A DNA stretch of 64,000 nucleotides, taken from assembly GCF_037038585.1 (NCBI RefSeq), contig NC_092525.1:1466969-1530968 (forward strand). Direction: 5' to 3'. The DNA comes from Patagioenas fasciata (lineage: Eukaryota; Chordata; Aves; Columbiformes; Columbidae). The position numbers and the translations under genes are program-made. Below are positions 21,590-31,939 of this stretch, one piece after another (position 1 is the stretch's first letter; each line of letters starts with the position of its first letter). The notes under the pieces are model-generated. The model made no database searches. It had not been told where the DNA came from and saw only the letters and a list, made by a program, of their open reading frames with translations.

Positions 21590-21846
21590 CCAGACCTGAT
21601 TTAGTATCTACACTGTGTTGTACTGCAGATAAATACCTCAGGTCAGCATTAATTGAAGACAATGTGCAGAATGAGCAATATGCAGGTAAGCACAAGATCC
21701 TGGATTCCTTACAAGAGTCTACTTTTAAAATTGTCTGAAAATGCTGCAGAAATTGTAGCAGATAAACAACAGTAGCCACATTTTGTCCTATGGCATTTAC
21801 ATAATGTTGATCCACCTGTATTAACTTGTGCCCTTTCGGAACAGAG
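21590..21846 (-). pseudogene. MSH4: Possible MSH4 ATPase exon, Walker A destroyed
   Basis: A minus-strand open stretch contains IGQNVATVVYL, where MSH4 has the P-loop GPNMSGKSTYL. Further on LPAYCSF and SVDTKSG align with the MSH4 segments VPAEYSSF and DIETNSS. The lysine and serine needed for ATP binding are gone. DNA-level similarity is visible around GGATCTT and CCTGCA. Position downstream of exon C is consistent. Confidence 0.45.
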
Positions 21847-22157
21847 CTGTAAACTCAGAGTGTCCAAAGACTTCTTTCTTTTGAATAGAATACGCTTAAA
21901 CTGGCTGTCTTGAACAGACTGGCTGTGCAGACTTGCAGCAGTTGAATGGAGGATGTGATTCCAGTGAATGGAGACAGAAAGAAGATCAGCACAAAAGCAG
22001 CAATGACAGACCAGAGACACCCACCTAGAGCCTACGGAGACCAAAAAAAGTCGTCGCGTGGGCTTAGCAGTTGGGGAACCAGACCAAACAGCCTGGTTAT
22101 TCTCCACCAGGAGGGTCTTTATCTGGCCATGATCATGTCATCAATGGAGAAACTCAC

Positions 22158-22279
22158 CATCATCAGACAGAGTGCAGGCGTGGGCAATGAGAGCAGCAAA
22201 TCCAGCACCGACACGGTGTCAGAGTTTGTACAGACAATGAACACGCTCACGGGTCTTGTTCAATACTTTACACACTATT
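22158..22279 (-). pseudogene. MSH4: MSH4 exon C with two small deletions
   Basis: Acceptor TCTCTTTTCAG, then IVCKVLNKTRERVHCLYKL, a 2-bp deletion after KL, DTVSVLDLLLSL in the shifted frame, a 1-bp deletion, and AHACTLSDD back in frame. The donor GTGAGT falls after TCTGATGATG, at the boundary expected from the gene. The two deletions sum to 3 bp, but a stop arises between them, so the exon is broken. Confidence 0.85.
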
Positions 22280-23100
22280 CTGAAAAGAGACACTGATTTA
22301 ACTGTTGCACAGCACATACTGTCACTTTACACAACTTGGAGAAACAAAGCAAGCTCATAAAGTTCATACTCCATACATCAGGATAGGAGGTTACTCATAA
22401 AATGCAATCATCTCTGCCAGATACAGGCAAATGCACATATTTATTTGAAGCAAATTCCAAGTTTATACCGTCATCTCAGGTCAAATTCTGCTATCAGACA
22501 CAGGACACACAGCTCAAATGCCAACAGCTCATAGGAAAGCTTCACAAGAGAATGAACTAAACATACAGCTATGGAATCAAGTGTGTTTTATCAATACGTC
22601 AAATGCAACTCTAATTCCCCTAGGCCCTCACGTTAATAGAAACCCCACAGAGTTTCTAGAAAGAATGTCCATAAAATTGACATGCGACATTACCCTCAGT
22701 GAGTCTCCTGAACCAGACGGCAGAGCAACCGACCCGCAGCAAGGACAACACAGAACAGACAGTTCTGCTGGAAACGCAAGGAACGGACTAAAAGTAACCA
22801 TTCTGCATTACAGAATTAATGCATTGTGTCACTTTGTGTAGATAATTCACCCATAAAAATCAGTAAATTTGAAGGCCACCCTTACTGATAAATGCCTATA
22901 TGTTTGTAGTCATGTTTAATAAAACACACTTTGTGAGGGTTTTTTGACTCAAGAAGGACACTGGATCAGTGTGCTTTGGATTATTTCTGTAAGGAGCCAT
23001 AACTCAACAGAAAGATAGCTTTAAGAAAGCGTGCAATTAGCTATTAATTGGACAAAATAAGTGTAGTTAGCACATAATAAATAGTTTTAAATGGTCTCAC

Positions 23101-23167
23101 AAGTAGTTCATGTGATACATTTCCCTCAGGGTCTCCTGATATCTCCCATTCATTTCTATTAAACCTG
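23101..23167 (-). pseudogene. MSH4: MSH4 exon B
   Basis: Acceptor CTTCATTTCAG, donor GTGAGA. The frame reads LIEMNGRYQETLREM then YHMNY, matching the MSH4 segment [20 protein letters not shown] at about 14 of 20 positions. Its last two bases plus the first base of exon C complete a codon in the correct phase. Confidence 0.85.
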
Positions 23168-23199
23168 CTGAAATGAAGCTGTGTGTGTTTCATTTCAGT

Positions 23200-25850
23200 G
23201 ATCTACAGGGAATTCAAACCAACAATAACAACTTGCCGTATTATCAGAAACAGTTTCTGAAGAGCAAACACAACAATATGGGAGGGGGGAGTGGAAGAAA
23301 CACCACCTGGATTCATTTTCCCATATCAATTCTTATGAAAATACCCACAATAGGATGCACTTATCAGCAAGGTATACAACTGCACATCTACACACAACAT
23401 AACTGCATGTAATCGCACATTTTTGACCATATTAACTACAAATTGGGCAGCTATAAAATACGTCAGTTATACCTTCATTTACTTCCAGAAATCTCCACTG
23501 AAATTATTTTGTTGCTTAAATTACTGTATAATGTGCACTTTATTAATGTATTATACATTAAGTATACAAACATGTTATGAAAAAACAAATCTAGTCCCAA
23601 TACCTTTTTGAGTTTTAAAGGACGCCGGTGGGTAACGGTGAACAATCAACAGTCATCCGGGTAAAACACCCATGGGCAGAACTGAAACTTGTTTTCATTG
23701 GTAGGTTGTGTTTTTCTGCAAGTTGTGTTATCATACCTACATACAGCAAATAAAGATTTGACCCAAATTACATACCTTTATGTGCATACACACACGCACA
23801 TGTTTGTGTTGTACAAAGATGCACACTGTTACTGAGATGTATAGGCATTGAATGTGTCAGGTAAGTAACATGACAAGAGGCTTGAGAGGTGGGTCTGCAG
23901 GGAATTATGTAAGTAACATATTAATGCAACAAATCTGGTGGCATAAAGCTACGGGGGAAAAAAATCCAGCGGAGAATCAGATAAATTCACGTGTTCTTTA
24001 AAGACAGCTCATGCATTCAACCAACTCCCAGGTGGGCCTGACTGTGGAAAGGAAAGTTTGCTTGAGCACTTAGCGCCAGTGTCTGATGAGCAGACAAAAC
24101 ACCAACTGCAGACCGGGGACCCCCAGTTCTCAACCAGTTCATGGCTCTGAGCATCTTCTTTCCACACACTGCGGGTAACGCTTTACATCTGCAATCCCCT
24201 CCCTAAACCCATCTTGTTCCTGGCTGAGAAGATACCAGATGTGGGAACTATTGCATGATAGAAGAATTTGTGCTGTTAAATCACAGGATTCTGAGCACTG
24301 CAGATGATCACAGTGCGGTGCTGCCCTGAGAAGAAAGGACGAGTGACTCTTGGTGTTCCCTGCTGCTCACTGCCCTGATCCTGCCCACCCTCATGTTCCA
24401 GCCACTCAGACCCCGGCCAGAATGACTGAGACAGGAGGGTCTCTTAAGGATGTTTTGTTTTGTCCAGATACCTTTAATTTGCTTATATACACAGATTTCA
24501 TAAGAGGAAGCACTTGATTTCACCGATGACACGATTTCTCCGTTAACGCATCTCACCAAGATTGCCAGTTGACAGTCCCCCTTAGGATGAGAGAACGTTC
24601 ATGTTGAACAAATCATGAACACTTGCAGTGATTGAAACTGGGGGTTTTTCAGACAAGCACCATCTGCCTCCTGCGCCAGAGACTCAACAGAATTATGTCT
24701 CAGACATTATGGCAACAACAGCTCATCCCGCAGCGATGGGTCACTCAGAGCGAAAACAATCCCGTATGGACACCGTGTCCAGCAGCAGATGGGGCACTCA
24801 GGAGAAGGTGAATCGCGATTTACATCCCAACACCAGCCGAGGCCCGCAGACAAAGGCCGCGGGCTGACAGGGGAGGGGACGGGCCTTTCGTTCTCCTTCT
24901 TTGCTTCTCTTTTCCTTTCCTACACCCTTATTTCATCTCCTCTCCCTCTATGAGCAGTATAACCTAAGGCTTAGAGCCACAAAACTCCTTTGTGTAAACC
25001 CTTTGGCTGTTAAACTGTTCACCAATTTGGCTTAAGTAGCGTAAATCTTCCTGCTAATTGGGCCAAGCTGCAAAATAAAAGGTGTTGGGGTTTTTTTGTT
25101 TATGGTCCTTGAGTACCCCATATACTCTTTTCTAACTAAGGGGACCTGAATCGGAGTCACCTCCCCACACACGGACAGCTGGGGACGTTCTGCAATGAAA
25201 ACTTGTATGGAGAGGGGAACACACTGAATAGGTCAATCCAGCATTTAATAAAAGCAACAGAGTTAGCTCTTGAATTAACATTGATAACATGCTCTGCTAT
25301 ATTGTGGCCAGTTGCGATTGGAAACAGCGCAGTTACAAGTTCGGTGTGCATGGTCCTCTGTATACACGAAGACATCCAGCCAGCTTTAGTCACGCACCTG
25401 ATCTTTCCTTCGTGTTACAGATCTCTGCAATGAAAGCTGGGAGCAACAAACATTCAGCTTTCTGATGTGTCATTAAAGAGATTTTTCTGCATTTACTACA
25501 ACCTTGACCGAGCCTGTACCTGATTGCTTTAACTGGCATTAGATAAGTCATTGAGGAAGCAGTCAAGTCAGCCCGCGAGAAGACACGGAGAGGTGACAAA
25601 GTTGTAAGTCCCTAGGATGCTGGCACACCAGCACGAACACAGGCAAGCAGAAGCCTCCAACGCATTGGCAGAAATATCCTACTCAGGTACAGCAGACAAA
25701 TGCAACTTATAATGGAACGGTTACAATATGCTTGGTAGAAAAAAGCTGAGGTTCCGCTGCCTCAGGCGCACAGCGGTTACTGCTGTGTCTGGTCTAACCC
25801 AGATCCAGTAGTGAGCTACACGTGTTTATCTTGGTTTGATATTTGTAGTG
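23200..25850. other. MSH4 intronic stretch, nothing recognised
   Basis: Two further MSH4 exons would be expected here but none is recognisable. Open frames on both strands are short and lack motifs. Confidence 0.4.
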
Positions 25851-25869
25851 CACGTGTTAACGTACAGAT

Positions 25870-26007
25870 CAATATACAAGTCAAGGTCTGATGAACAAAA
25901 TCTCTCTCTGAAAGATCCTGAAGTGATCACTGGAGTGATTTTCAAGGCAAAGATTCTGTCTGTCTCCAGCTCCCAGAAGACTTCAGAGGTGAAATTCTCT
26001 ATAAATC
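25870..26007 (-). pseudogene. MSH4: Possible MSH4 exon (diverged)
   Basis: A strong acceptor (CTCTTTCCCCCTCAG) precedes an open stretch encoding LETDRIFALKITPVI. At DNA level this aligns with the MSH4 segment around SLEDKRFG...KI..VI, with a 2-bp gap. The 3' end of the exon is not defined. Order and strand agree with exons A and B, but similarity is moderate. Confidence 0.4.
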
Positions 26008-27255
26008 CTGAGGGGGAAAGAGGGGGTTGTAAGGAACATGAACCTGAAGAACATTCAGTAGCTCTCCCGGGCGCTCTGTGACGGAGCCTCCCCTGTTCAC
26101 CAGCTCCTGAGGCTCCAGGGGCTGCAACACGGGGCACAACGCGCTCACAGACTGAACCTGCGCTGAGGGAGAAAATGCCTTCCTGATGAAGCTTTAACAT
26201 CAACACACCAACTATTGCTTGTCCTTCAAGGAAACTATCTTGTTATAAGCATTTATAGCTCTATTGTCTATTTATGCTTTTAGCAATAAGCGCTTTTATC
26301 CACATTTCATTTTGGTGCACCTGGTAAGACATGTGATTGAAGGTGACAGATAAGAGCAGGGCACTCTTTTAATCCCTAAGACAGGACCCTGGGAAAACTT
26401 CACAGGAATCAGTTCTTCACTACATTGCTGCTCCTTGCATTCACAGGCCAGCAGAAAAGCACGGGCCGAGGTGAGAACCGCCCGCAGAAGGGGCTGCCAG
26501 ACACTGTTCTGGCTGATGCTCTGCCAGGACGTGCTTCGTTTTCTGTCCGGTGCTGTGCGGGGGGAACACGGAACATCTGCACGAAAAACCTGCGCTTGGC
26601 TCGTGCAGCATCTGTGTCACGGGAACCGAGAGCCACGTCTCATCGCTGACCTCGCGTGTTCACACAGCTGACTCAGTGATCGATACAGGTTTATCTGCAT
26701 TACAAGCACAGCCGAGCCAGGTCAAGAGTGCTTCTTAAGAACCATTTTCAAAATGATCTTTCTAGACAATAAAGACTGATTTATCTTAATTTGTCTTACC
26801 TAAAAGCTAAGAAAGTATTTAATTTCTAGTAAGAAAGATGCCTAATTTTCTTTTGGCTATTAAAAATTGTATTAACCTCCAAAAATAAGAGAGTAAATGT
26901 CTGTTAACACTTTTTCCTTTTATGCTGATGTGAAGAAAATTCCTCTCTCATCCTGGTACTGTCAAACAGGATGAACATTTACAGAGAATGAGAGTGGGGA
27001 GTGACGAAAAAGTCAACAGCTTTTGCAGTCAGTTTATATAAATTAAGATAAACGTGATATTGAAGCAAACCCAAATGTTTCTAACGTTCTCCTATAGAAT
27101 CTCCTGCTGCTGTACAATAAGATATACTCTCAGACTATGACAACATTAGTCCGTGTCTTTGTAAGGCGCAGTCTTTTTCCTACCATATCATGCATAGGTG
27201 CCACACTTTTATATAGCCAGGTAACTGCTCATCTAAGGTGCATTTTGAAACATAC

Positions 27256-27323
27256 CTTATCCTGCTTTGGAACCTGTGCCGAAATGGAAAGTAGTTGCTC
27301 TGTATCCAGGAATTTTGAGATAA
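27256..27323 (-). pseudogene. MSH4: MSH4 exon A (68 bp, intact splice sites)
   Basis: Acceptor TTTGTTTTACAG, exon, donor GTATGT. The frame gives ISKFLDTEQLLSISAQ then VPKQDK, closely matching the vertebrate MSH4 segment in the MutS core that ends in IPKQD. No stop or frameshift within the exon. Confidence 0.85.
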
Positions 27324-28332
27324 CTGTAAAACAAAAGTAAACAGATCAGAAATTGAATGGAAATCATAACAAAATCTATTTTTTTTTTTTTATGAACACA
27401 ATTATTTAGTGAAACTTTTGTTAATCTTTTTCTTCCATTCTATCTTCACAAATTATTTACCAGGGAAAAAACAGGTTAAAAATTGCTGCTATCTAAATTA
27501 TGTTGTCATAACTACACAGACTGTACCGAAGCATGTAGCAATTATTTTACAGGTGGACATATATCAATTTGGTAATATTCTTTTAGTGTGATTGAATCAC
27601 ACGTCTCTTGTGATAAAGATCAAGATGACACGATCCAGCTCCAGGTGCACTGACTCATACTCTGCTGTTGTGTTCTGTTTAGTTTGTCTGGACCACTATG
27701 AAGCAACAGGAAAAAACACCCATACACAACAACAGAACATCAGTGATGCCTTTATTTGTTTTTAATGTATACATTATGTACACCCGAATACTTCCAACTA
27801 GTCACAGAGGTAGAGACAAACTCACATTCTTTGAAAAAGGTATTGGCTGACTTCTACCCATTTAATCTGAGAAATTCGCTTTTCTTAGCAAAATCCTTGA
27901 GAAAAACATCACTATCATAATAAAGATTATTTCCACTACGTGTCACCTGGCCAATAATTACAATTCAAACATATTGAGTCACGTTGCATACTTTCACAGA
28001 TTAGAAAGAAAGTGTTTTAACATAAATTGAATATGATGCATTAAAAATAAACTACTACTTAGTTGAATACACTCAGAAAACCAAAGACGGTAAATGTCAA
28101 ATGAGGGTTCCAGGTAAGAGTACCCTACAGATTTGAAGCGCGCTTTGGGGACACCCAGCGCCTCCTGTTCACTGTACATTATGTGAACTGCAGCAGCTGA
28201 GACCCTGGGATGTGTGACCTGCAAAAACCATGAACATTAAAGTAACGTTTATAAATCACAAACATGTTATTTGGCTTCCTTATGGACTGAAAGTGACAGG
28301 AGTGAAGCATCTAAACGTGATCTGTCCCACAT

Positions 28333-28524
28333 TCATTCTTCACCAGCCTGCAGCGGTTCTAGCAGGAGCTTCACACGTTTTCCCCCATTTAAGAGTTTAG
28401 ATGCCAAAATATCCCAATAAGAACCATAATGCTTGTTTACATCTAGAATTGTCTTAAATATACGTCCTCCTATGCATGTTACAGAACACTGTAACCCTGC
28501 TTTGTATATTAACATGTAATACAT
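28333..28524 (-). pseudogene. MSH4: Possible MSH4 exon upstream of exon A
   Basis: The peptide LLNGGKRVKLLLEPLQAGE resembles the MSH4 stretch with PGG-RR then LEPL, with short gaps. It ends in a stop. The location 1 kb upstream of exon A fits, but the match alone would not be convincing. Confidence 0.35.
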
Positions 28525-28687
28525 GCCACTAAAACCGCATCAATTAACTGACTAGACAAAGTTTTCCTCTGGAATTTAACACGTGCATTAAAACTCCTCC
28601 AAACCGAAGCCCAGCTCTACTAGGCCGTCCCACAAGCGCAGGGCTTGAGCTCTGGTTTGAGCCCGATGCCGCACTCCCCGCGCCGGG

Positions 28688-28723
28688 CTGCAGTACCGCG
28701 CTGTGGCCACCGGGCGGCAGCAC
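28688..28723 (+). promoter_or_regulatory. CTCF-like composite site 3
   Basis: CTGCAGTACC (28688-28697) and the core GCCACCGGGCGGCAGCAC (28706-28723) sit in the same 36-bp layout and on the same strand as sites 1 and 2. Confidence 0.65.
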
Positions 28724-28770
28724 CAGCGACACCCGGCGGGCGGTGCACCGCGGGAGCACCGGGGCGCCAC

Positions 28771-28782
28771 CGCGCATGCGCG
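28771..28782. promoter_or_regulatory. NRF1-type palindrome
   Basis: CGCGCATGCGCG contains a perfect NRF1 consensus (GCGCATGCGC). Confidence 0.6.
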
Positions 28783-28970
28783 GAACCGGGGCTGAACGTC
28801 CGCGTGCGTGCGGGGGTGACCTGCACCGGGGTGACCACCCGGGATCACCCACAGCAAACGAGTCACCCGGGACAACGCGGAACAGAGAATCCGCTCTAGA
28901 GAACCACCCCACCCAGAGAACCCTCCTCGGCGGAACCTCCCGGCGGCCCGTTCGAGCTCTCTAGTGCCCT

Positions 28971-29147
28971 ATTTGCGTAGCCACGCCTCTGATTTGCATT
29001 TCTCCGCCCCATCCTCGCCCCGCCTGCCGTTCCCATGCGCCCCGCCCCTGCTCTTATCTCTCGCAATCTGATTTGCAGGCTTCGAATCTCAATTTGCATT
29101 CTCCCCGCCTACTCACCTCCCTGCCCAAGCCCCGAGGAGATTTGCAT
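28971..29147 (+). promoter_or_regulatory. Octamer (ATTTGCAT) and GC-box array
   Basis: Perfect ATTTGCAT octamers lie at 28992-28999, 29092-29099 and 29140-29147. One-base variants lie at 28971 (ATTTGCGT) and 29071 (ATTTGCAG). The first two perfect sites are each followed by a CCGCCCC- or CCCCGCC-type box. Octamers bind POU factors (Oct1 generally, Oct4-type in germ and stem cells). Confidence 0.6.
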
Positions 29148-29169
29148 ATCCGGCACGACGCTCTGCTCT

Positions 29170-29262
29170 GTTCTGTTTCTATTCGACCCCATCTATTTCT
29201 ATTATTTCTACTTCTATTAATTCTCGTTCTATTTCTTTTCCTGTTTTCTGTTTCTTTCCCTG
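29170..29262 (+). repeat. Pyrimidine-rich TTCTA-like simple repeat
   Basis: Imperfect repeats of TTCTA and TTTCTATT, directly after the octamer array. Confidence 0.6.
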
Positions 29263-29384
29263 CGAAGTACAAACCACACCTGATCTCACAGATGTCCAGT
29301 GTAACCTGTAGCTGCTTTTGGTAAATATGAGCAGAACTTTACAGCACACGGTTTTCCCAGCAACATGAAGCAGAGAGCGTATTC

Positions 29385-29400
29385 AAAAAAAAAAAAAAAA
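29385..29400 (+). repeat. A16 homopolymer
   Basis: Sixteen consecutive A. No poly(A) signal or target duplication was found to suggest a retrocopy tail. Confidence 0.7.
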
Positions 29401-31416
29401 CAAACCACAAACACAAAGACGACACACAGCCTTGTAAGTCGGGTGATTAATTCTATTCAGTACGCTTTTACTTAAGTTAGATTACAAGAAAACTAAATGG
29501 GGCTCGCCCAGTGCCCTGTGAGTAGTAAAAACCATCACCACACAGTCAGTCATTCAGCAGAGAGCTCGCAGCAGCTCCCCGGCTGCCGCAGTTATGGAAC
29601 GAAGCGTCTGGCTCGCACACAGAGCCCCCCAGCCCCTGCTCCCACCGCTGACCAGGTGCGGGTGCCGTTCTGCTCCCTGGGGGCAGCTCAGGCCTTTCCC
29701 TCAAGTGCACCCGCCAGAGACATTTCCGGGTAAGGATGAGTTTTTTAATCCTTTCTATAAACAGAATTTCTTTGCATTTTAAAAACCTTGTACATCACTG
29801 ACATTGACTCCTATGTCTCTTTTTACACATACGTATGTATTTAGGGAATATATTTGATTCATATATATCATCTATTTCCACTGTAATGTATATCTACTTA
29901 GACATCTACACACTTGCGTATGCATTTACATGTATATATCTGCTTAAACTTATACAGAATATCTGTTTATGCTTATATATATCACCACTTATTATCTAGA
30001 ATATCCATTTATACTTACGCACCTGTTTAGCCTTCTCTTTGGACACAAATATCTTTCTAGACTTGCAGATGTTGGCATATTGTTACAATCATATTATTAC
30101 ATTTATGTATATTTAGACAGAGCTATCGATTCACACTTGGCGTGTGGCACGATGAGCAGGGACACGTGGCCAGCTGCACGGCTCAAGCACGAGGGACACC
30201 CCGACCTGCCAGGGAAAAGCGCCACTGAGAGCCAGACAGAAACAAAGTACGTCAGAGCACGCTGTCAGATATTGGGGAAACACTCATAGCATCCAGTTGC
30301 CTCTCTTTTTCAGTTTTTAGAACAAATACCCATCTGCTTAAGTACACCTAATAAATTATATGCTGCACCTACTCAACAATTACTCTTAACTATGGAAGTC
30401 AACATGTAAATTAGACCATTTTATTTGCTTTAAGTTTCATTGATAGGAAAATCAGTGAGATAGAAGACATGGGTTTACTTTAAAAAATAAATAAATATCC
30501 CCATTCCTGCAGTGCAGCATAAGGCTACGAAAAAGGAGCGTCAGACTCACGAACACTTTTGGCTGCACTGCAGCACACAGGGGAACACGTTTCTGTGACC
30601 GTGACAGCTCGACTGTCGCAACCGGGAACCCGAAGCCCAGCGGTGCCACCAACCTTTGCCAGGCCTGCTGTGCTGGGCTCTGCGGAAGGAAATGGACTTT
30701 GGTTGGTTGTTTCAAAGAAAATGAACAGTCCTGTTGTTGATGAGGCCACTGCCCACTACATCACCTGGGAAGATCCACTCGGAGGGCAGGTTCATAAAAT
30801 GCAGCTTCTTGGAATGAGGAATGCTGCCGTTTTGGAAGATTTCTTACCAACTGAAGTCAGAACTACACACTGTAGGTTAAGAGAAAAAAGTCACTATTGA
30901 AACAATAACTCATCCAAATCACACATGGACTCACCGCCACCAGTTACGAGGCTGAAAGTGCTTCTTGGGAACACCTGGCAAACACGCAGAACAAAACCGA
31001 TTTGCCCAGGTGCTTGTATCTCTGTCAGCTTTTTGAGTACTATTCTAAGATATTTTAAAAACCTATTGAGTGAAAAAGAACAAAGCATTTGTCATTGAAT
31101 CAGGTTGTTTCTTCTGGACATCTGAACTCTTACAAACACCTCCTTTCCTCTTTTAGTACAAAATCATTTCCATAGTATCATTCAATAGTAAGCCCACAGA
31201 AACAGAAGATTACGCTTTCAGGAAGAGAAAATAACCAGAGGGAGGTGAGCTCTGCACAGGTGTACCGTGCTCCAGAACAGACCTTATTTTTAGTACTCCT
31301 GGTAAAATATTTCGTATTAAAAATATAGAAGGAGAGTCGGTGCATTCTTAATGTTAACTTTAAAGTCCACTCTACAAGTACCTGAGGAAAAGTGCAGACA
31401 CGCGTCCTAGCCGTAC
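29401..31416. other. AT-rich unassigned stretch
   Basis: The segment 29810-30120 holds degenerate TATATCTGCTTA-like repeats. A plus-strand 113-aa frame (30559-30900) has no recognisable domain. The minus strand near 30790 reads KLHFMNLPSEW, which vaguely recalls an N-terminal MSH4 segment but is too weak to call. Beyond 29584 this sequence is seen only once. Confidence 0.4.
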
Positions 31417-31515
31417 CTTGTACGGGCAGACCGCTCTGGATTCCTTCTGTCTGTCTGGTACTTCTGTAGCAGAAGACGGGGCAACCGCGGTGAAACGGTG
31501 GCAGCAGACATCCAG
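31417..31515 (-). other. Candidate 99-bp exon with strong splice sites
   Basis: Acceptor TTTTCCTCTTTCAG and donor CAAG then GTACGG bound a 99-bp segment open in all three frames. One frame contains FTAVAPSSATEVPDRQ. It could be an N-terminal MSH4 exon, since it lies upstream in the right orientation and that part of MSH4 is Ser-rich and variable, but I cannot confirm this. Confidence 0.3.
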
Positions 31516-31939
31516 CTGAAAGAGGAAAAGCCCTTCAGAACAAAGCTGGAGAGGAACCTGACACTTCCTTTTTTCTTGTGAAGGCTACAGTTGAGTGGAG
31601 AAAAAAGTATTTTGCACCATCTTCAGTACAGCTGTTGATACGGCCACTGGAGCGTTTGCGTTTTTTGGATAACCAGGCCATTTTTGACTCATTGGCAGTC
31701 TGAGTTCCCTAGAACACATTTTCCCAGATACACACAGAACACAGACACAGATATCACCCAAGTATAGCCAAGATTTCCTTCCTCGCCCTGGATGCTGTCA
31801 TTGAAGAGCCCAGCAGCCCATCCGTCCTCGTGAACCGCCCCACTGGAAAAAAACAAAAATTATCTTTTCCAGGCTGTTTCTTCAAAGGGTAAAGATATTT
31901 TAAATTGCAGTTATCTTTTCCAACAAAGTGATTTTGTGA

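Larger units (their letters stand above)
21474..28530 (-). pseudogene. MSH4: MSH4 relic (meiotic MutS homologue), partial
   Basis: MSH4 pairs with MSH5 to form MutS-gamma, which stabilises meiotic recombination intermediates. Exon-sized matches run in the right order on the minus strand: a weak match near 28.4 kb, exon A (27256-27323), a moderate one near 25.9 kb, exon B (23101-23167), exon C (22158-22279) and a decayed Walker A region near 21.7 kb. Several keep canonical splice sites and introns, so this is a genomic duplicate and not a retrocopy. Exon C carries a 2-bp and a 1-bp deletion, the Walker A motif is lost and C-terminal exons are not seen. N-terminal exons are not convincingly found. 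MSH4 identity is from recall of the family, strong for exons A-C and weaker elsewhere. Confidence 0.75.
28600..29160. promoter_or_regulatory. CpG island 3
   Basis: GC-rich and CpG-dense, with CTCF composite 3, an NRF1 palindrome and octamer plus GC-box repeats. It lies inside or just upstream of the MSH4 relic. Overlapping open frames on both strands (72-122 aa) are compositional. Confidence 0.65.

Noticed and set aside
25157-25393. Stretch encoding NIAEHVINV as a further MSH4 exon
   Set aside because: The resemblance is to a segment that should precede the 25.9-kb match, so the order is wrong, and identity is weak.
29385-29400. Poly(A) tail of a processed retrocopy
   Set aside because: No poly(A) signal upstream, no gene-like sequence before it and no flanking duplication.
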